A stretch of 64,000 nt of DNA from Oasisia sp. SBJ-2009 (GCA_964017155.1 OZ024856.1:2937701-3001700); one strand, 5' to 3'. Numbered from the stretch's first letter, positions 21,760-61,596 are shown. The notes: generated by a model from the sequence alone, not told the origin. Numbers and translations are program-made.

Positions 21760-22216
21760 TTCGTGGAAATAATCTTCACGTAATGACCTAACTAATGTAA
21801 ATCGTGAATTATTGTGCCGATTACCGTGTCGGTAACACGTTCACGGAGGTTATGATAACTGATGTGCACGTATTATCGCCCACACATCGTCTGCATCGAC
21901 TGCACGTTCAATGCATACATATTCATCTGAATTTAATGACAACCATATAATTTCATCAAACGGTTCACTACTTCAATGCAACACATTGTGATGCGCTATG
22001 TATTATTTGATTGCAACATTGCATCGTGTTTAATCTGAGAAGCTTCGAGATCAACGCAATGTCATGAGCCCGATGCCACCATGTTGTTTTGGCCGTTCCA
22101 ATACCGCCCCCTGGCGGATTAAAACTAGTTCATTGGGACATTTTTTATGCCAACGTGGTCTACATCTGTCTTCAGAGCGTACTTTTTTGTCTTTGATTTT
22201 GACGGCACCGCTAGAA
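21760..22216. promoter_or_regulatory. shared upstream region of MTIF2 and PRORSD1 (candidate bidirectional promoter)
   Basis: Only 457 bp separate the two divergent start codons, so both 5' UTRs and promoters must lie here or overlap. No TATA box is evident at either end. I see no large CpG cluster, but scattered CG and CACG motifs are present. Confidence 0.7.
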
Positions 22217-22303
22217 ATGGCAACAGAACATATAAATCGTGCTGGACTTATGGAAAAATTTAAAGATTTAGAAATTGAACCTGTCATAACGGAACACCCA
22301 GAG
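22217..22303 (+). CDS. PRORSD1: PRORSD1 coding exon 1
   Basis: 29 codons from ATG to EHPE, then donor gtaggc, phase 0. This ATG gives the usual family N-terminus. Confidence 0.95.
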
Positions 22304-23641
22304 GTAGGCAAATGTAATACATATTTCTCTCTTGCAACTGCCAAACAGTGAGTGAATCTGAATGAGTGACAGGTCGCTGACACAGTACTCCCAGTAGGGA
22401 AAGGGGGAGTTGTTTTGTACGCACCCCCTCATTCTGTGACAACCTGTACAACCTGCAAAGTTCTGTCATCTACTGTTAATCTGAAAACCCTCTTTTTGTC
22501 AATTACTTCCACACTGGTATACATTTTAATAGTTCTAGGCATGCCTAGTTCTATCATCTATGTTCACATGATGGTGATAACAATTGACTGTGCACATGAT
22601 ATTTGTATTGTATTTTTTACCCTATTTTTTTATTATTTTAATCACTTATTCAACTTTTTTCATGACCCATTTTGTATTACTTATTTAAAATTTTACTTGT
22701 TCCCCGTGATTGCTTTTATTGTATTTTATGTATTGTATTTTTGTCCATTTTTTTTTTGTATTTTATGTATAGTACGTGTACGTCACATGGACTTTGTCTT
22801 AAATAAACATTATCAGACAGACATGGGGTCAAATACATTGAAATGTATAGAAATGCAAATACTCTTGATGGATTTAAATACAAATTCTTTTAAATAAAAA
22901 TGTTTTAAAATACAAATACATTGGAAGGTATTTCAAATACTTTTTCAAATACGTTCAAATACTTTTCATTTTCAGGATGTATTACTATGTAGATAAAAGA
23001 AAAGCAACTGATATATTGAGATATTTAGTTTATAGGCATAATTAGTGTTTTGCTCATAAGATGACAGCAGACCAGTGCTAGGGAGTATTGTTATTGCTAA
23101 CTATAACCACACTGACAACTGACTTAGAAACCGCTATCCTCAGAGGAAAAGGCCAAAATATGTTGTTTGTCCACACTAAAATGCCTATGTTGCCCTTAGA
23201 AGAGACACTGCTAATGACTGCTAGGGTCTTGTGAGGAAGTGTGACAGCTCAACTTCAAAGTCAGCCAGGAAACCAGAACAGCCTGGTGCCAGCCTGGCAA
23301 AAAAACAAAGGGGATATTGACCTATGGTCACTGTCAGGTGTTAATCCATCTTCTGGCTCTGAGCAAACAAAAGTTGTGGTCACTGCCAGGCCAATGGGAA
23401 CACCTGCTGTTAAGTGTCTTCATCAGTAATTAGCACTGTTGGGTGAAGTTGCAGGGAAGGTAATCAGTTTGACAGACATTAAATGTGATCTTGACACATC
23501 AATGTTGATACTGACAATGCATTTGAAAAAAGCATTTGAAAAAGTCAAATACTTGAGGAAAGTATTTAAATACTTAAATACTTAAATACCTTTAATTCGT
23601 AAGCCACAAATACATCAAATACAAATGTATTTGACCCCATG

Positions 23642-23697
<56 letters not shown>

Positions 23698-24261
23698 TGT
23701 ATGTACATAGTTTTATCATCAGTCTCCTGTTTTGAATTCTCTGTTTTGTGCACATGAACTAACATATATGTATTTTAAAGGGTCCACTGCTTATTTTTTG
23801 TTAATTGTGCTAATTAAAAAAGGTATAATTATTTACAGGTGTTTACTGTTGAAGAAATGATGCCCCACGTGGCTCACCTGGCCGGGGCACACACCAAGAA
23901 CCTGTTCCTGAGAGACAAGAAGAAGAAACTGTGGCTGTTGTCCGCCCGTCACGACGCCAACGTCAACCTGAGCACCCTCGCCAAGAAGGTCGGCGCACCG
24001 GGCGGACTGCGATTCGCCGACGAGACAATCCTGCAAGAGAAGCTCGGTGTACAACAGGGGTGTGTCACCCCTCTCGCGCTGATCAACGACAGAGCCAACG
24101 ATGTGACGTTTATACTTGACGAATCTCTCGTCGATGGCACCTTCGAAAGGATGCACTTTCACCCAATGGATAACGCGGCAACGATTGGACTTACGCCAGC
24201 CGAATTTCTGAAGTTTCTAAATGCGATCAATCATAATCCTGTTTCAGTAAAACTTGAGTGA
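22217..24261 (+). CDS. PRORSD1: PRORSD1, prolyl-tRNA synthetase associated (YbaK/ProX-type) deacylase, 2 exons
   Basis: Free-standing editing-domain protein of the YbaK/ProX family, which hydrolyses amino acids wrongly attached to tRNA (Ala-tRNAPro in studied members). Exon 1 encodes MATEHINRAGLMEKFKDLE then IEPVITEHPE. Exon 2 continues VFTVEEMMPHVAHLAGAHTK with NLFLRDKKKKLWLL, LRFADETILQEKLGVQQGCV, TPLALIND and FHPMDNAATIGLTPAEFLKF. The conserved Lys-Asn-Leu-Phe-Leu-Arg-Asp, Gly-x-x-Thr-Pro-x-Ala and HPMxNxAT motifs of the fold are all present. Total 169 aa, the usual full length. Probably cytosolic. Divergent from MTIF2. No damage seen. Confidence 0.96.
22818..23645 (+). mobile_element. CAGACATGGGGTCAAATAC family transposon, copy A
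   Basis: 828 bp in the PRORSD1 intron. The inverted ends CAGACATGGGGTCAAATAC and GTATTTGACCCCATGTCTG-like sequence are rich in AAATAC repeats. The middle is shared with copy B at 25688 in opposite orientation, including a 30-residue-like open stretch (SLVPAW, SGSEQTKVVVTAR) too short to be a transposase. CAG/CTG ends suggest hAT, but I find no matching 8-bp duplication. Confidence 0.85.
23646..23694. repeat. (TA)n microsatellite
   Basis: About 24 TA units directly next to copy A. Confidence 0.95.
23839..24261 (+). CDS. PRORSD1: PRORSD1 coding exon 2
   Basis: Acceptor ttatttacag; 140 codons and TGA. Noticeably GC-richer than its surroundings. Confidence 0.97.
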   Translation: MFTVEEMMPHVAHLAGAHTKNLFLRDKKKKLWLLSARHDANVNLSTLAKKVGAPGGLRFADETILQEKLGVQQGCVTPLALINDRANDVTFILDESLVDGTFERMHFHPMDNAATIGLTPAEFLKFLNAINHNPVSVKLE

Positions 24262-25096
24262 TTACAGGGGAAACACTGTGGATTTTTAATTGTTTAAAGT
24301 AGTAATAAGTCAGTGATATTAGACACATTTTATATCTACATGAGAGTGATATATTTACAAACATTTCAAGATTTAATTTTTATGCCTGTATTGCTGTTAT
24401 ATTTCAGCAGGGTGTGATCATAACATTTTATTGTAGAACCATATATTGTTGTTAAGTCTTATTTTTTGTCTCCACACTATAACTGTGAGCATATTGATAT
24501 CTTTATGGTGGATGAACACTGCCTCTGTCACTGTTGGCAGTTTAAAATGTTATCGTCGGTTTTCCATAATATTACTATCACCAAATGCGTATCATTTCTC
24601 AGGTGCAGTTCCAAGTTAGATTATTGACAAGTTAATCGCTCACAGATTAAGTTATTTGTGTCTTCATAATTGTAACTGTTATTGTTTTTTGGCATGTTAT
24701 GTCTTAGCTGAAGTGTACACTTACGCAGACCAAGAACTTCCACAATACAATGCCTGGTACTCTGATATATTTATAAAAAAATATTGTTCTCTCTGTTTTA
24801 CAGGCACATAATATTATATGAGAGTATAGTTTCCCATCACATACAGTGCTGGTAGGGGAATAACTTGCGACTGTCTCATTTGATCATTTGACCCCAATTC
24901 CAAGGTGGCTGTATTGCCAGAGTAACCATACAATAAGCTCAGTGGGTACATATTACAAGTTGACTGTGCCAAACTTCACTATGTTGTGACTGCTTCGCCA
25001 ATGCTAGCAAGTGTTCATGTAGGTGCCACGTCTGCTCCAGGCATCTGGGTCTCCAAACTGCAGTTATTGGTTGTTCTTACTAGTTGTTGCCCCTAT
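24262..25096. other. PRORSD1 3' flank
   Basis: AT-rich; it should hold the 3' UTR. I saw no clear AATAAA within it. Confidence 0.4.
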
Positions 25097-25365
25097 TCTA
25101 CACACTGTTGACACTTGACCTAATTCCACACCATGTTGACACTTGCCCCCATACCATGTTGATACTTGACCTCATTCCACACCATGTTGACACTTGCCCT
25201 CATTCCACACAATGTTGACACTTGACCTCATTCCACACCATGTTGACATTTGACCTCATTCCACACCATGTTGACACTTGACCTCATTCCACACCATGTT
25301 GACACGTGTCCTCATTCCACACCATGTTGACACTTGCCCTCATTCCACACCATGTTGACACTTCA
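25097..25365. repeat. ~28 bp minisatellite, about 9-10 copies
   Basis: Unit approximately TTGACACTTGACCTCATTCC then ACACCATG, with the first copies divergent. Confidence 0.9.
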
Positions 25366-25687
25366 CAGACTAGCAATTAGTTTTATTCGCTGGTGTTCCC
25401 TTGATCTTTTCTCTTCAATCTTTCCAGTTGTTACTAGATGTTCTATCTGTTTCACGATGTGTGGGCTAAGTCTACTCGTACACAAATATACACCACTGTC
25501 TATATCCAAGTTTCATGTAAACAACTGAGTGAACTGGAGCAACTCGCACTGAATGAACTTGCCCAAAATTCTACTTTTCATGCTGAATATCGACTGGCCT
25601 CAGGCAAGTTTAATTTAGTGTTTGATTAGATGACTCCACCAAACTGAACACAACGCAAGCATGTAGCACCGTGACAGCGGATGTTGT

Positions 25688-26491
25688 CAGACACGGGGTC
25701 AAATACATTTGTATTTGAAATCATTTAAGTACTTTGTTTTAAAGTATTTGTATTTTATGTTTAGGAATTAAAAGTATTTGTATTTAAATACTTTCCTAAA
25801 ATATTTGACTTTTTTCAAATACACTGTCAGTATAAACAGTTCTGTTTCAAAATCACATGTAATGCAACTTCACCCAACAGTGCTAATTACTGGTGAAGAC
25901 ACTTCAGCAGCAGATGTCCCCCATGGCCCTGGCAGTGACCACAACTTTTGTTTGCTCAGAGCCAGATAATCGATTAAGACCTGACAGTGACCATAGGTCA
26001 ATATCCCTTTGTTCTTTAGTCAGGCTCCAAGCTGGCACCAGACTATTTTGATTTCCTGGCTGACTTTGAAGTTGAGCTGTCACACTTCCTCGCAAGATCC
26101 TAGCAGTCATTAGCAGTGTCTCTTCTGAGGGGAACCTAGGCATGTTATTATGGACCTCCTGGCTTAGCAAACAACATATGTTGGCCTTTACCTCTGTGGA
26201 TAGAGCTTTTAGAGTCATTGTGATGTAGTTAGCAGTAACAATACTCCCTAGCACTGGTATGGCTGTCATCATATGAGCGAAACACTAATTATGCCTATAA
26301 ACTAAATATCTCAATATATGAGTTGCTTTTCTTTTACCTACATACTAATACATCCTGAAAATGAAAAGTATTTGAAATACTTTCCAATGTATTTTTTATT
26401 TAAATACATTTGTATTTAAAAGTATTTATATTTGAATCCCTCAAGAGTATTTGTATTTAAATACATTTAAATGTATTTGACCCCATGTCTG
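25688..26491 (-). mobile_element. CAGACATGGGGTCAAATAC family transposon, copy B
   Basis: 804 bp, inverted relative to copy A, with terminal repeats CAGACACGGGGTCAAATAC and its partner ending CCCCATGTCTG. Minus-strand interior matches copy A (TAQLQSQPGNQNSLVPAW). Lies about 80 bp beyond the MSK polyadenylation signal. Confidence 0.85.
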
Positions 26492-26571
26492 CGAACAATA
26501 CACAGGTTAAGCTATGATGAATGAACTATAAAACAAGAGAGAAATCCTGCAGAAGTTTCAAATCCATCAAG

Positions 26572-26577
26572 TTTATT
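26572..26577 (-). promoter_or_regulatory. polyadenylation signal of the MSK gene (AATAAA)
   Basis: AATAAA on the minus strand about 600 nt after the MSK stop codon, followed by a T/G-rich stretch. It implies a 3' UTR of about 0.6 kb. Confidence 0.6.
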
Positions 26578-27180
26578 GATGTGACGACAGCCGAGACAAT
26601 GACCTAGAGATGTCAGGAGGACGCAGGTGTCGCATCCTCGACTGACAAACACACAACACTTGTGGAAACACAGTCACATCACTTATATACACACACATCT
26701 AATGTCGAATTTGTTTTTAAAAGACTAACATAACAATGATGAGTTAATTCATATTGCTAACGCTGCTAGCAAAGTTGAATATAAACGTCAAAAATTATGC
26801 GGCTGGCCGTGACCCGTGACGGTCATCGCCGACTGTCGGCACATTTAATGTGCTGCGTGCGATCCTACAGCCGCATTACTGTGAACAATTATATAAATAT
26901 GATCTCCTCAGTTGCATTGAACATTGCAGGTGAAAAACAGACCGAGGTAAGATAAACAAATATCAACATTGAACTTTTCCCTGTGTCTGAACAAACGACA
27001 TCAACATAAAACGATTTTGCACAACCTTTCGGAATCATCCAAAAATCACCTTCGTCCACAACAGAGTACAATTATAAAACAACTGCACGTTTGAAAAAAA
27101 ACACCACCTGCCATTGAATTAGTGAACATAATTTGCAGCGTTCTTTTCCCCGTGACATGAGCAACAAGCAGAAATCGGTG

Positions 27181-54248
<27,068 letters not shown>

Positions 54249-55787
54249 CTGCAAACAAAGGTGGCAACTTGTACAAAACTGTCATAAACCTCATAACAAC
54301 TATCACTATATCAGCACTTAAATAAGATCTAACAAAAACATTTCATATCTGCATATGTTGGTAACGTTTGCTTTGTACATGCTATTGACACCATTTAAAT
54401 ATTTCAATTTTTTGGAAGCATTGAGCTGGGCTTTTCAGAGGATCAATGACAGTATTTAACAAGATATGAAAATACACTGTATCATATTGTTTCTGTTTCT
54501 TCATTGCACCTGGCATACAAATGCACTGTGCACCACAAACAAAATGAAGCATTGCACGTAAATCTTGTTTTTTATGAGTGACTCATCAAGCAAAGCCTCA
54601 ATGCAAACAGGATGTCTTGTTACCAATATAAATAAAAATAGTAGTACAATTACAAGCAGCTTATGTACATACCCGTGGGGAGATTAATATAGATCTACTA
54701 TATTTATAGCCACACGTGGACAGCAGATAATGATATATATAGGATTGTTTTAATATACACAAATACAGTGTATTCTATTTTTCATTCCGAATGTAAAGAA
54801 AGGGTTTCATTATCTAGAGTAAACAATTTATTGAACTTTTTCCATAGTAACAAATACATTTCACCTGAATGTCTGTATTAATAAAAAATAAAATGTTAAC
54901 TTAACATTATTTATATATGTTTAGATACGCAACAGGCCCACAGACAATGTATAAAATATATACATTGCAAAATGCTACACCAACCACCCACATAAGACAG
55001 CGTTACCAGTTATCTAATCAGTAATCAAATCCTGTAAATCTGGACAACTTGAAAGCACTTGTATGATCCACTAGATCCAGATCGCCAGATGACACCAAAG
55101 TTACAGATCTTTCAACGCGTACCGTAACATGAAGAGCTACAAAAACTTGGTAACAACCTACTAAAGATGACCGTAATGTTCATTATTAATTATTGATCTT
55201 TTTCTCAAAAACACCTAAGCACCCACCCTGTTGAACCCAATGCACAGAGGGGGTGACCCCCCCCCCACCAGTTGCAGGCTTGGTCTTGGTACAACTTACC
55301 CAAGATAATCCTTTGATAACATTCCTGCACCTAGACGGCCCACATTTCCCAAATTGTTCTACACCATCAATGTCTTATTTAATTTCGTTGATGATGTGAT
55401 TTCAAAACATCCAAACTCCCCCCAAAGAATTCAGACCAACAGGTGTGCTATTTAAATAGATCGGTTGATGTCAGGAAAATAACGTTTAATGTTTCTACAG
55501 TTAGTTCATCAATCGCCACTGTTTACTACATCAAGATTACAGTTTCCTGGCAAACATTTTCCATGTCTTGTAACCTAGGTATGTACTCAGTCAACCAACT
55601 GGAGTCACCAGTCAGCAAATTAATGATGATCAAGATATAGATCAGCTCACATACCACATAGATTAGTAACCACAAACATTTGATAAAAAGCACACCGCAA
55701 CAATACCAGGCCCATTGTTTGTGTTCACTGGTGCAGTCAATGTGGTTTTATGTTTGCAACTTTGCATTACTACCAGAGACATTGGAA
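54249..55787. other. presumed MSK intron, nothing recognised
   Basis: AT-rich; contains a C homopolymer near 55257-55269. Confidence 0.45.
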
Positions 55788-56086
55788 CAGATTTATCTAG
55801 AGGCGACACCCGTCCACCCATCTTTTGGATAAAACACATGTGAGAAAAGTGAGGATTTCACTGGACGGGGCCGGGGAAAAATTATGAAGTAACCAGGTCA
55901 TGAGAAACCATGTCTAGATTATCAATTATGCATTAAAAATGGATGCCACACGTGATTGTGGTCTACTTCAGGACACAATAACAGTCTCGACTGGCTTGTA
56001 TCATTGTTCGTACGACGGTTTACACACGTGTCTACTAAAATGTCGTTGAAAGTTCTGGCAAAAATGTCATCTGGTATAAAGCCCTG
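55788..56086 (-). mobile_element. hAT-like MITE family CAGGGCTTTAT, copy 4 (inverted)
   Basis: Right-end sequence comes first (CAGATTTATCTAGAGGCGAC then ACCCGTCCACCCATC) and the element closes with GGTATAAAGCCCTG. The interior is diverged from copies 1-3. Related partial pieces lie near 56835-57000 and 61327-61485. Confidence 0.7.
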
Positions 56087-56189
56087 AATACTGATGTCAC
56101 TACTGGCGACAGGAAATATGAAACAGACTGATCAAAACCCACAGAATTAGCATTAACTGGTGCCTCCACTGGCCACGGTTGTTGCTCAG

Positions 56190-56362
56190 CGGGTGTGTTA
56201 CTCCGGGTGTGTTACCCTGTGGTGTGTTACCCTGTGATGTGTTACCCTGGGGTGTGTTACAGTGGGTGTGTTACCCCAGGGTGTGTTACCCCGGGGTGTG
56301 TTACCATGGGTGTGTTACCCCGGGGTGTGTTACCGTGGGTGTGTTACCCCGAGGTGTGAAGT
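56190..56362. repeat. ~13 bp GTGTGTTACCCCG repeat
   Basis: About a dozen imperfect copies with C/T and length variation. Confidence 0.9.
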
Positions 56363-57371
56363 GGTTCTGTTAATTAGCTTCAGAATGTAACATTGCATTC
56401 ATTGCCCCACACACTGTGCAGTAGGCACTAGGCACACTGCCCCAGCATACAACTGGCAGAGCTGAGTCCTTTGTTGCAATCAATCTACCATAGAGCAACT
56501 TTGTAACATTTTTAATCTGACCCCTTCAGCAGTTCACATGAGTTCTTGTCACGTCACTGACATCTGATATCTGCGTTAGCCCAAATCCAGACTGTGTATG
56601 AACTTATAAAAACACTGCACACCACTGAAGTGTGTTGCTAAATCTTAATGTAGAATAACTTATAAATAAACAGATCAAAGAACAACTTGCTCACTCCGTG
56701 CCTTTGTAACCCATGTCGCAGTGAATCAGGAGCATATATGCTTAATGTACTTCATCTCATTTCATATCGCAGCCAAGACCGTATTTACACATGTATAAAT
56801 TACACTTTTACAACTATGGAAATACAAAAATACAGGTTTATCTAGAGACACCCACCCATCATTTAGATGGGTAAACTTTGTTTTGGTGGGTCAAAACGAC
56901 AACGTATAGGTATACATTTGAGGAGCAAGAAAGCTGATTTTATATAATATATAATGTTGTCAATTATGCTTTTAAAAGGGAATGTCATACTTGTGCATAC
57001 GTGGAATACTCATGTATGGACTGGCTTCTATATATACAAATCCACACACATGTTTACCTGGGGAAATTTTATCCTGAATAAAGGCCTTGTTTATGTACAT
57101 ACATTTATTTTTAGTTCTTTAAAATATTTTACTGTTTATACATTAAAGCATGTTTAATTTAATCATCGATACCTAAGGTGCTCAATCGTGTGATGACAAC
57201 TTTTCAATAAATCAATCATAATTAAATTATTAATACGTTAATTGTACAAATTTCCACACAATGTCCAGATTCCCTAAACAGTTATCAGTGGGTGGGTTCT
57301 TTCCCAGTTTCTATGGTCATCTGGTCAGTGGTAGATGACCATAAACAATGTTTTCCATTGCACTGGACAGG

Positions 57372-57448
57372 TGGAGGAATTCCTGAAGACAGGAGATTAC
57401 GCAACTACATTGAGAGAAATCACACAGGAATTTGAGTGCAACAGAGGT
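57372..57448 (+). CDS. possible unidentified exon
   Basis: Acceptor ttgcactggacag, then VEEFLKTGDYATTLREITQE and FECNR, then a good donor gtgaag. The peptide looks protein-like (amphipathic, charged), but I do not recognise the family. If real it would belong to a plus-strand gene or pseudogene exon in this region. Confidence 0.25.
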
Positions 57449-57571
57449 GAAGTCTACCTGGCAGCATGGGCACTAACTAGTAGTCTGTGTAAACACAGGT
57501 TTGGGTGTGCGTATGCATGTGTATGCGTGTGTTTAGATGCATGTGTGTACATATGTGTATGTGCACTGTAG

Positions 57572-59049
57572 TTGTGTACATTTGTTCTTTCTTTTATTAG
57601 ATCATCACGAGAAAGGAAATAATGGGATAATGTAATGTTAGGTACTTGTTCATTTCAACTATTTTATTTAAAAGATTGACTGTGCTGACAACTAATATCT
57701 CATATTCGTGCAAGCTCTTATTATAGTTTATAATCACAAATACAATGTATTTATAAGGATCTCAAATACATTATTCTGTAAAACATATTTCAGTCCTAAC
57801 TTCTACAATGATCTTGTCTTGAAAACTATCAACTTGAGGACAGACCACAGAGACACCTTCACCTGTGTGTCAGGAAATAGTGTCCTTTGCATTTTAAGAA
57901 GGTTCCTTAGATCTGACAACATATTTATTCATGTAAGCAAGCTCAATGCCACAGTGTCCCCACTGAAGAGAAGACACACGATATGACAACATGGTTGTTG
58001 TAATTGTTGTGCCTAGATTAAAAGTAATAACATTAAATGTAATTCAACAATGAAATCAAGTGTTAATATCTGAGACTCAGGTAGAAAACAAAAAAGCATA
58101 AATGGAACAATGACACCAAACAGCCAACTAATGACATAACTGTCTCGAGGTATTGTCACCAACATCATTAGACACGACTCACGTGTGACGGGATATATTA
58201 AACAGTGTAATACCCATAAAGCAGCTATTAATTATACACAATCACGATATTGTGCATGCTAATTAAATATAAATGAATGAATGTGGCCTTCATACACTCA
58301 CCAGTGAAACATCTGTCTTCTAATGCAGACTGGTGGAAACAGCATAATTAGCTGCTCAAGGTAAAACGGCAAGGACCGCATTTGTTATGAACGGTTCTCA
58401 CTTCAAAGCTAAGTTTAATTTGAATTAAACACAACCTCCAATGCAAGAATATAGAACTTGATTGTATTTTAACAGCATTTGTGATTAGGATACAATTTGT
58501 TTACAGACGAAAGGTCGTGAACTGAACATAATTTAAACTAATTCACTGCTTGATCTAACATTGTCACATATATATTTAATTATATATAATGCATTTTCAG
58601 ATTCTGCTAAACAGATTTCAGTCAGTCCTAGACTGCTATCACTGTATCAGTACTCATCACTCCATAAGTTCCCGGCTGCCACATTCACAATTCTTTTGAA
58701 GATACACACTGCACAGACGTGTTAACACAGGTAATGATGACATGTTCAAGACTTATTGTTACGTTTACGACTAAGTAGTTTTTGCCACGAGCAGCCGTGA
58801 TTGCAGTATACACCCCTGTCTATCAAGTACTGACAAGCGAGACATGCTTACTGGTATTTTTAGTACTTTTAACAAGTAACAATCCAGCCTGCTTCAGAGT
58901 TACTATGTGTCTACTGTCTCGACAGGCTTCAAATGTTTAAAATGGAACAATTTGTTTTGCTTTAAATTCAAAATGCTAGTTGATGTAAAGAAAATCCAGT
59001 TCAACTCAATATCTGACCATATGCACTATTATTCACTTATTTCGTTTAC
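57572..59049. other. no recognised gene
   Basis: AT-rich. A donor-like site on the minus strand near 58303 (CACTG/gtgagt) has no phase-compatible coding exon. Confidence 0.4.
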
Positions 59050-59478
59050 ACTACCTGCCTTGATGACACTGATTTGTATTCTATGACGCTGCTTGGTTCT
59101 AAATTGTTCGGTTTGGAATTGTATTTTTACACACTAATTTATTGTTTTATAATTATTTATCTTAGCTTATTTATTTTTACTTACTTATTGCTCTTATATT
59201 ACTTATTTATTTAAATTAGATTAATAATTTGATCTTACCTTATGTATTTAATTAGTCTATATTTTAGATTTGGTCAACACGTCATAGTAATGCGTTTTTA
59301 TTGATCTTAACTTATTTACTTATTTATCTTAGCTTATTTATTGTTATCTTACCTTATGTATTTAGTTAATTTATATTTTAGATTTAGTGAACACATCGTA
59401 TTAATGTGAAGCGCTTTGATTGATATTTAGTTAGCTAAAAAGCGCTATATTAAGCAACGGAATTATTATTATTATTAT
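59050..59478 (+). mobile_element. LINE/SINE 3'-tail-like repeat ending in (ATT)n
   Basis: Ends AAAAAGCGCTATATTAAGCA then (ATT)n. Internal TTATTTATCTTAGC blocks repeat. Interrupts the start of the MITE at 59475. Confidence 0.5.
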
Positions 59479-59770
59479 GCAGGATAAAATTATTGCCAGT
59501 CACACATGTTTTGGTGGACACATGGATGTTAACTGTTAAACTACTTTACAAACTTTCAAATGTGCCTGATGACCTGAAATGGGCTACAAACACACATATG
59601 ACACCATTTACACTCACTTTCAAGGCATAAATAACAATATCCATGGTTTGGGAAGACCCTTTTCCCTTTGTTCCTTCATTTGTTTTACCCGTCCACCCAT
59701 ATTTCTACCCGTCCATATTTGTTTTTACCCGTCCAAATGACGGGTGGACGGGTCTCTACATAAAGCTATG
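59475..59770 (+). mobile_element. hAT-like MITE family CAGGGCTTTAT, copy 3
   Basis: Starts TTATGCAGGATAAAATTATT, lacking the first bases, and ends CTCTACATAAAGCTATG. About 90 percent alike to copy 1 by eye. Confidence 0.8.
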
Positions 59771-59797
59771 ATAGTCATATACAACAGATACATGTAC

Positions 59798-59932
59798 GAC
59801 ACATTAAAGATATAATGTACGAAACTTTAAAGATATAATGATTGACACTTTATAAAGATATCATGTAGAACACGTTAAAGATATAATGTACAACACTTTA
59901 AAGATATAATGTACAACACGTTAAAGAATAAA
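59798..59932. repeat. ~22 bp tandem repeat, about 6 copies
   Basis: Unit AAAGATATAATGTACAACAC with variable CTTT/GTT ends. Confidence 0.85.
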
Positions 59933-60542
59933 AGCAATGTTTTAAGGCATGAAGAAGTATTCTGTATGTGCACTGTCTACACACTCAAGGAAGTAAATGT
60001 GCAAGAATAATAACTGAGAACTAGAGAAGGCCTCCATGGCGTGCCCCAGTAGAGCACTAGTACCTGGGTAAACTGTCTACAGGTGCCTCGATATAACAAA
60101 CAGGGTCTTGAAGTCAAACTGAACTCGCAGTGAGTGGCAGTCTGACACTGAGCCTGACTGAGTCTAGAACACTGACCCTGTCTACTGTGTGAACTGGTGC
60201 ACCCCCCCCCCCACACCCTGTCAGTGCAAATCACAGGCTCTAATGAGCTGACTGTTGGGTATAAACCCTCTGTTCTCTGGCAACAATAACCCCCAGAAGA
60301 AAGGGTGGCAGTATCACCTAGAGGTGTTTGTTTTTTGTGCAAGTCACGGACGAACAGAGACCGTCATCGCCAACAATGAGAGACGACAACAGCCGACTTC
60401 CTACAGTGGCAGAAAAAACAACAGTGCCAGTTAGGGCTGGCACAATGCCAGGAGTCGGGGCCTGAGCTGTAATAACAGGCCTTGTGGCAACGGGAGAGGT
60501 GGTGGATCGTGTTCCACCTTCCTTCATCTCATTCTCTGTTAC

Positions 60543-60587
60543 CTTCTGACAAGGAACGCTTACGAGATTTCCCCTCCACGCGTATTC
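60543..60587 (-). CDS. candidate upstream coding exon of MSK
   Basis: 45 nt between acceptor ttgttattaccag and donor gtaaca reads IRVEGKSRKRSLSE and ends in phase 1, which would give SLSE-V-NLTDNRKVE across the junction. Vertebrate MSKs have ...HELRxANLT here. Only the phase and splice sites support it; no start codon exon was found. Confidence 0.3.
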
Positions 60588-61497
60588 CTGGTAATAACAA
60601 CAATAATAAATACATTTTATTGCACCATTACGTGTGAATGTGGACCATTTGAAGGTGCTAAAACCTAACCTATAGGTGTGTAAACGTAATCGCCATTGTG
60701 TAAGTGTTAATAAAAGTGTTGAGATATGGTGCAAATGTGTGCATAGTAACACCAAAAATCAATTGGTTGAGTAAGTAGTGATAAATTAGGTAAAATATAT
60801 CATGATCAAATACTTATTTATACATATCATCGGCATAATAAAAAGATATAAATTAATTACTAAACCAGTTATTTAAATACGTTATTTATTAATGTAAGTG
60901 TTACTTACATGATAATTTACTTTTACTGGGTAATATTCTTAGTATACACGGGTACACTACTTTTGTTGGCTACACCATCCATACGGGTGTCACTGTGGCT
61001 CAAACAATCCTTTCAAGAGTTTCCCGCCTAAAATTATCTTTACTAATGCACTGTTCTGACAATGTGTACGCACACAAGAAGTTCACATATCAGTATATAA
61101 CAGTGCTATTGTACTTAGTACTACATGTATGTATTAAAGGCTATCAGGTCTATTTGTTTGCCCAGGGAATGTGTTTGCCTCAGAGAAAACTCCTCAACCT
61201 GTTCTGGTTTGTGGCCATCTTCACAAGACCAGGTGCCCTTGTCATGTCCATGTCTACGTCATCCTCCCAGAGCCAGATGTGTCAAGGCCATCCTCCTCTC
61301 TTCCACTCTGGGTTAGCCCAGGGGAGGGGCATAGCTTTATCTGGAGACCTGTCCACCCATCATTGGGATGGTAGTCTTTTTATGAGGAAAATATGCAGTT
61401 GGACAGATCAAATATAAGGAGCAAAGAAACTTACTTTAATTAGGATTATGCTTTATAAAATGGGTGTCACACTTAAGTATGCACTAATGTAATGTGT

Positions 61498-61585
<88 letters not shown>

Positions 61586-61596
61586 ATATATATGCA

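Noticed and set aside
58265..58352. First coding exon of MSK with a gtgagt donor near 58303
   Set aside because: Its only ATG frame ends in phase 2, not the phase 1 required by the 54248 exon.
60318..60755. 145-codon Ser/Thr-rich minus-strand ORF
   Set aside because: No recognisable domain; only a 45-nt part (60543-60587) has splice-site support as a possible MSK exon, and in another frame.
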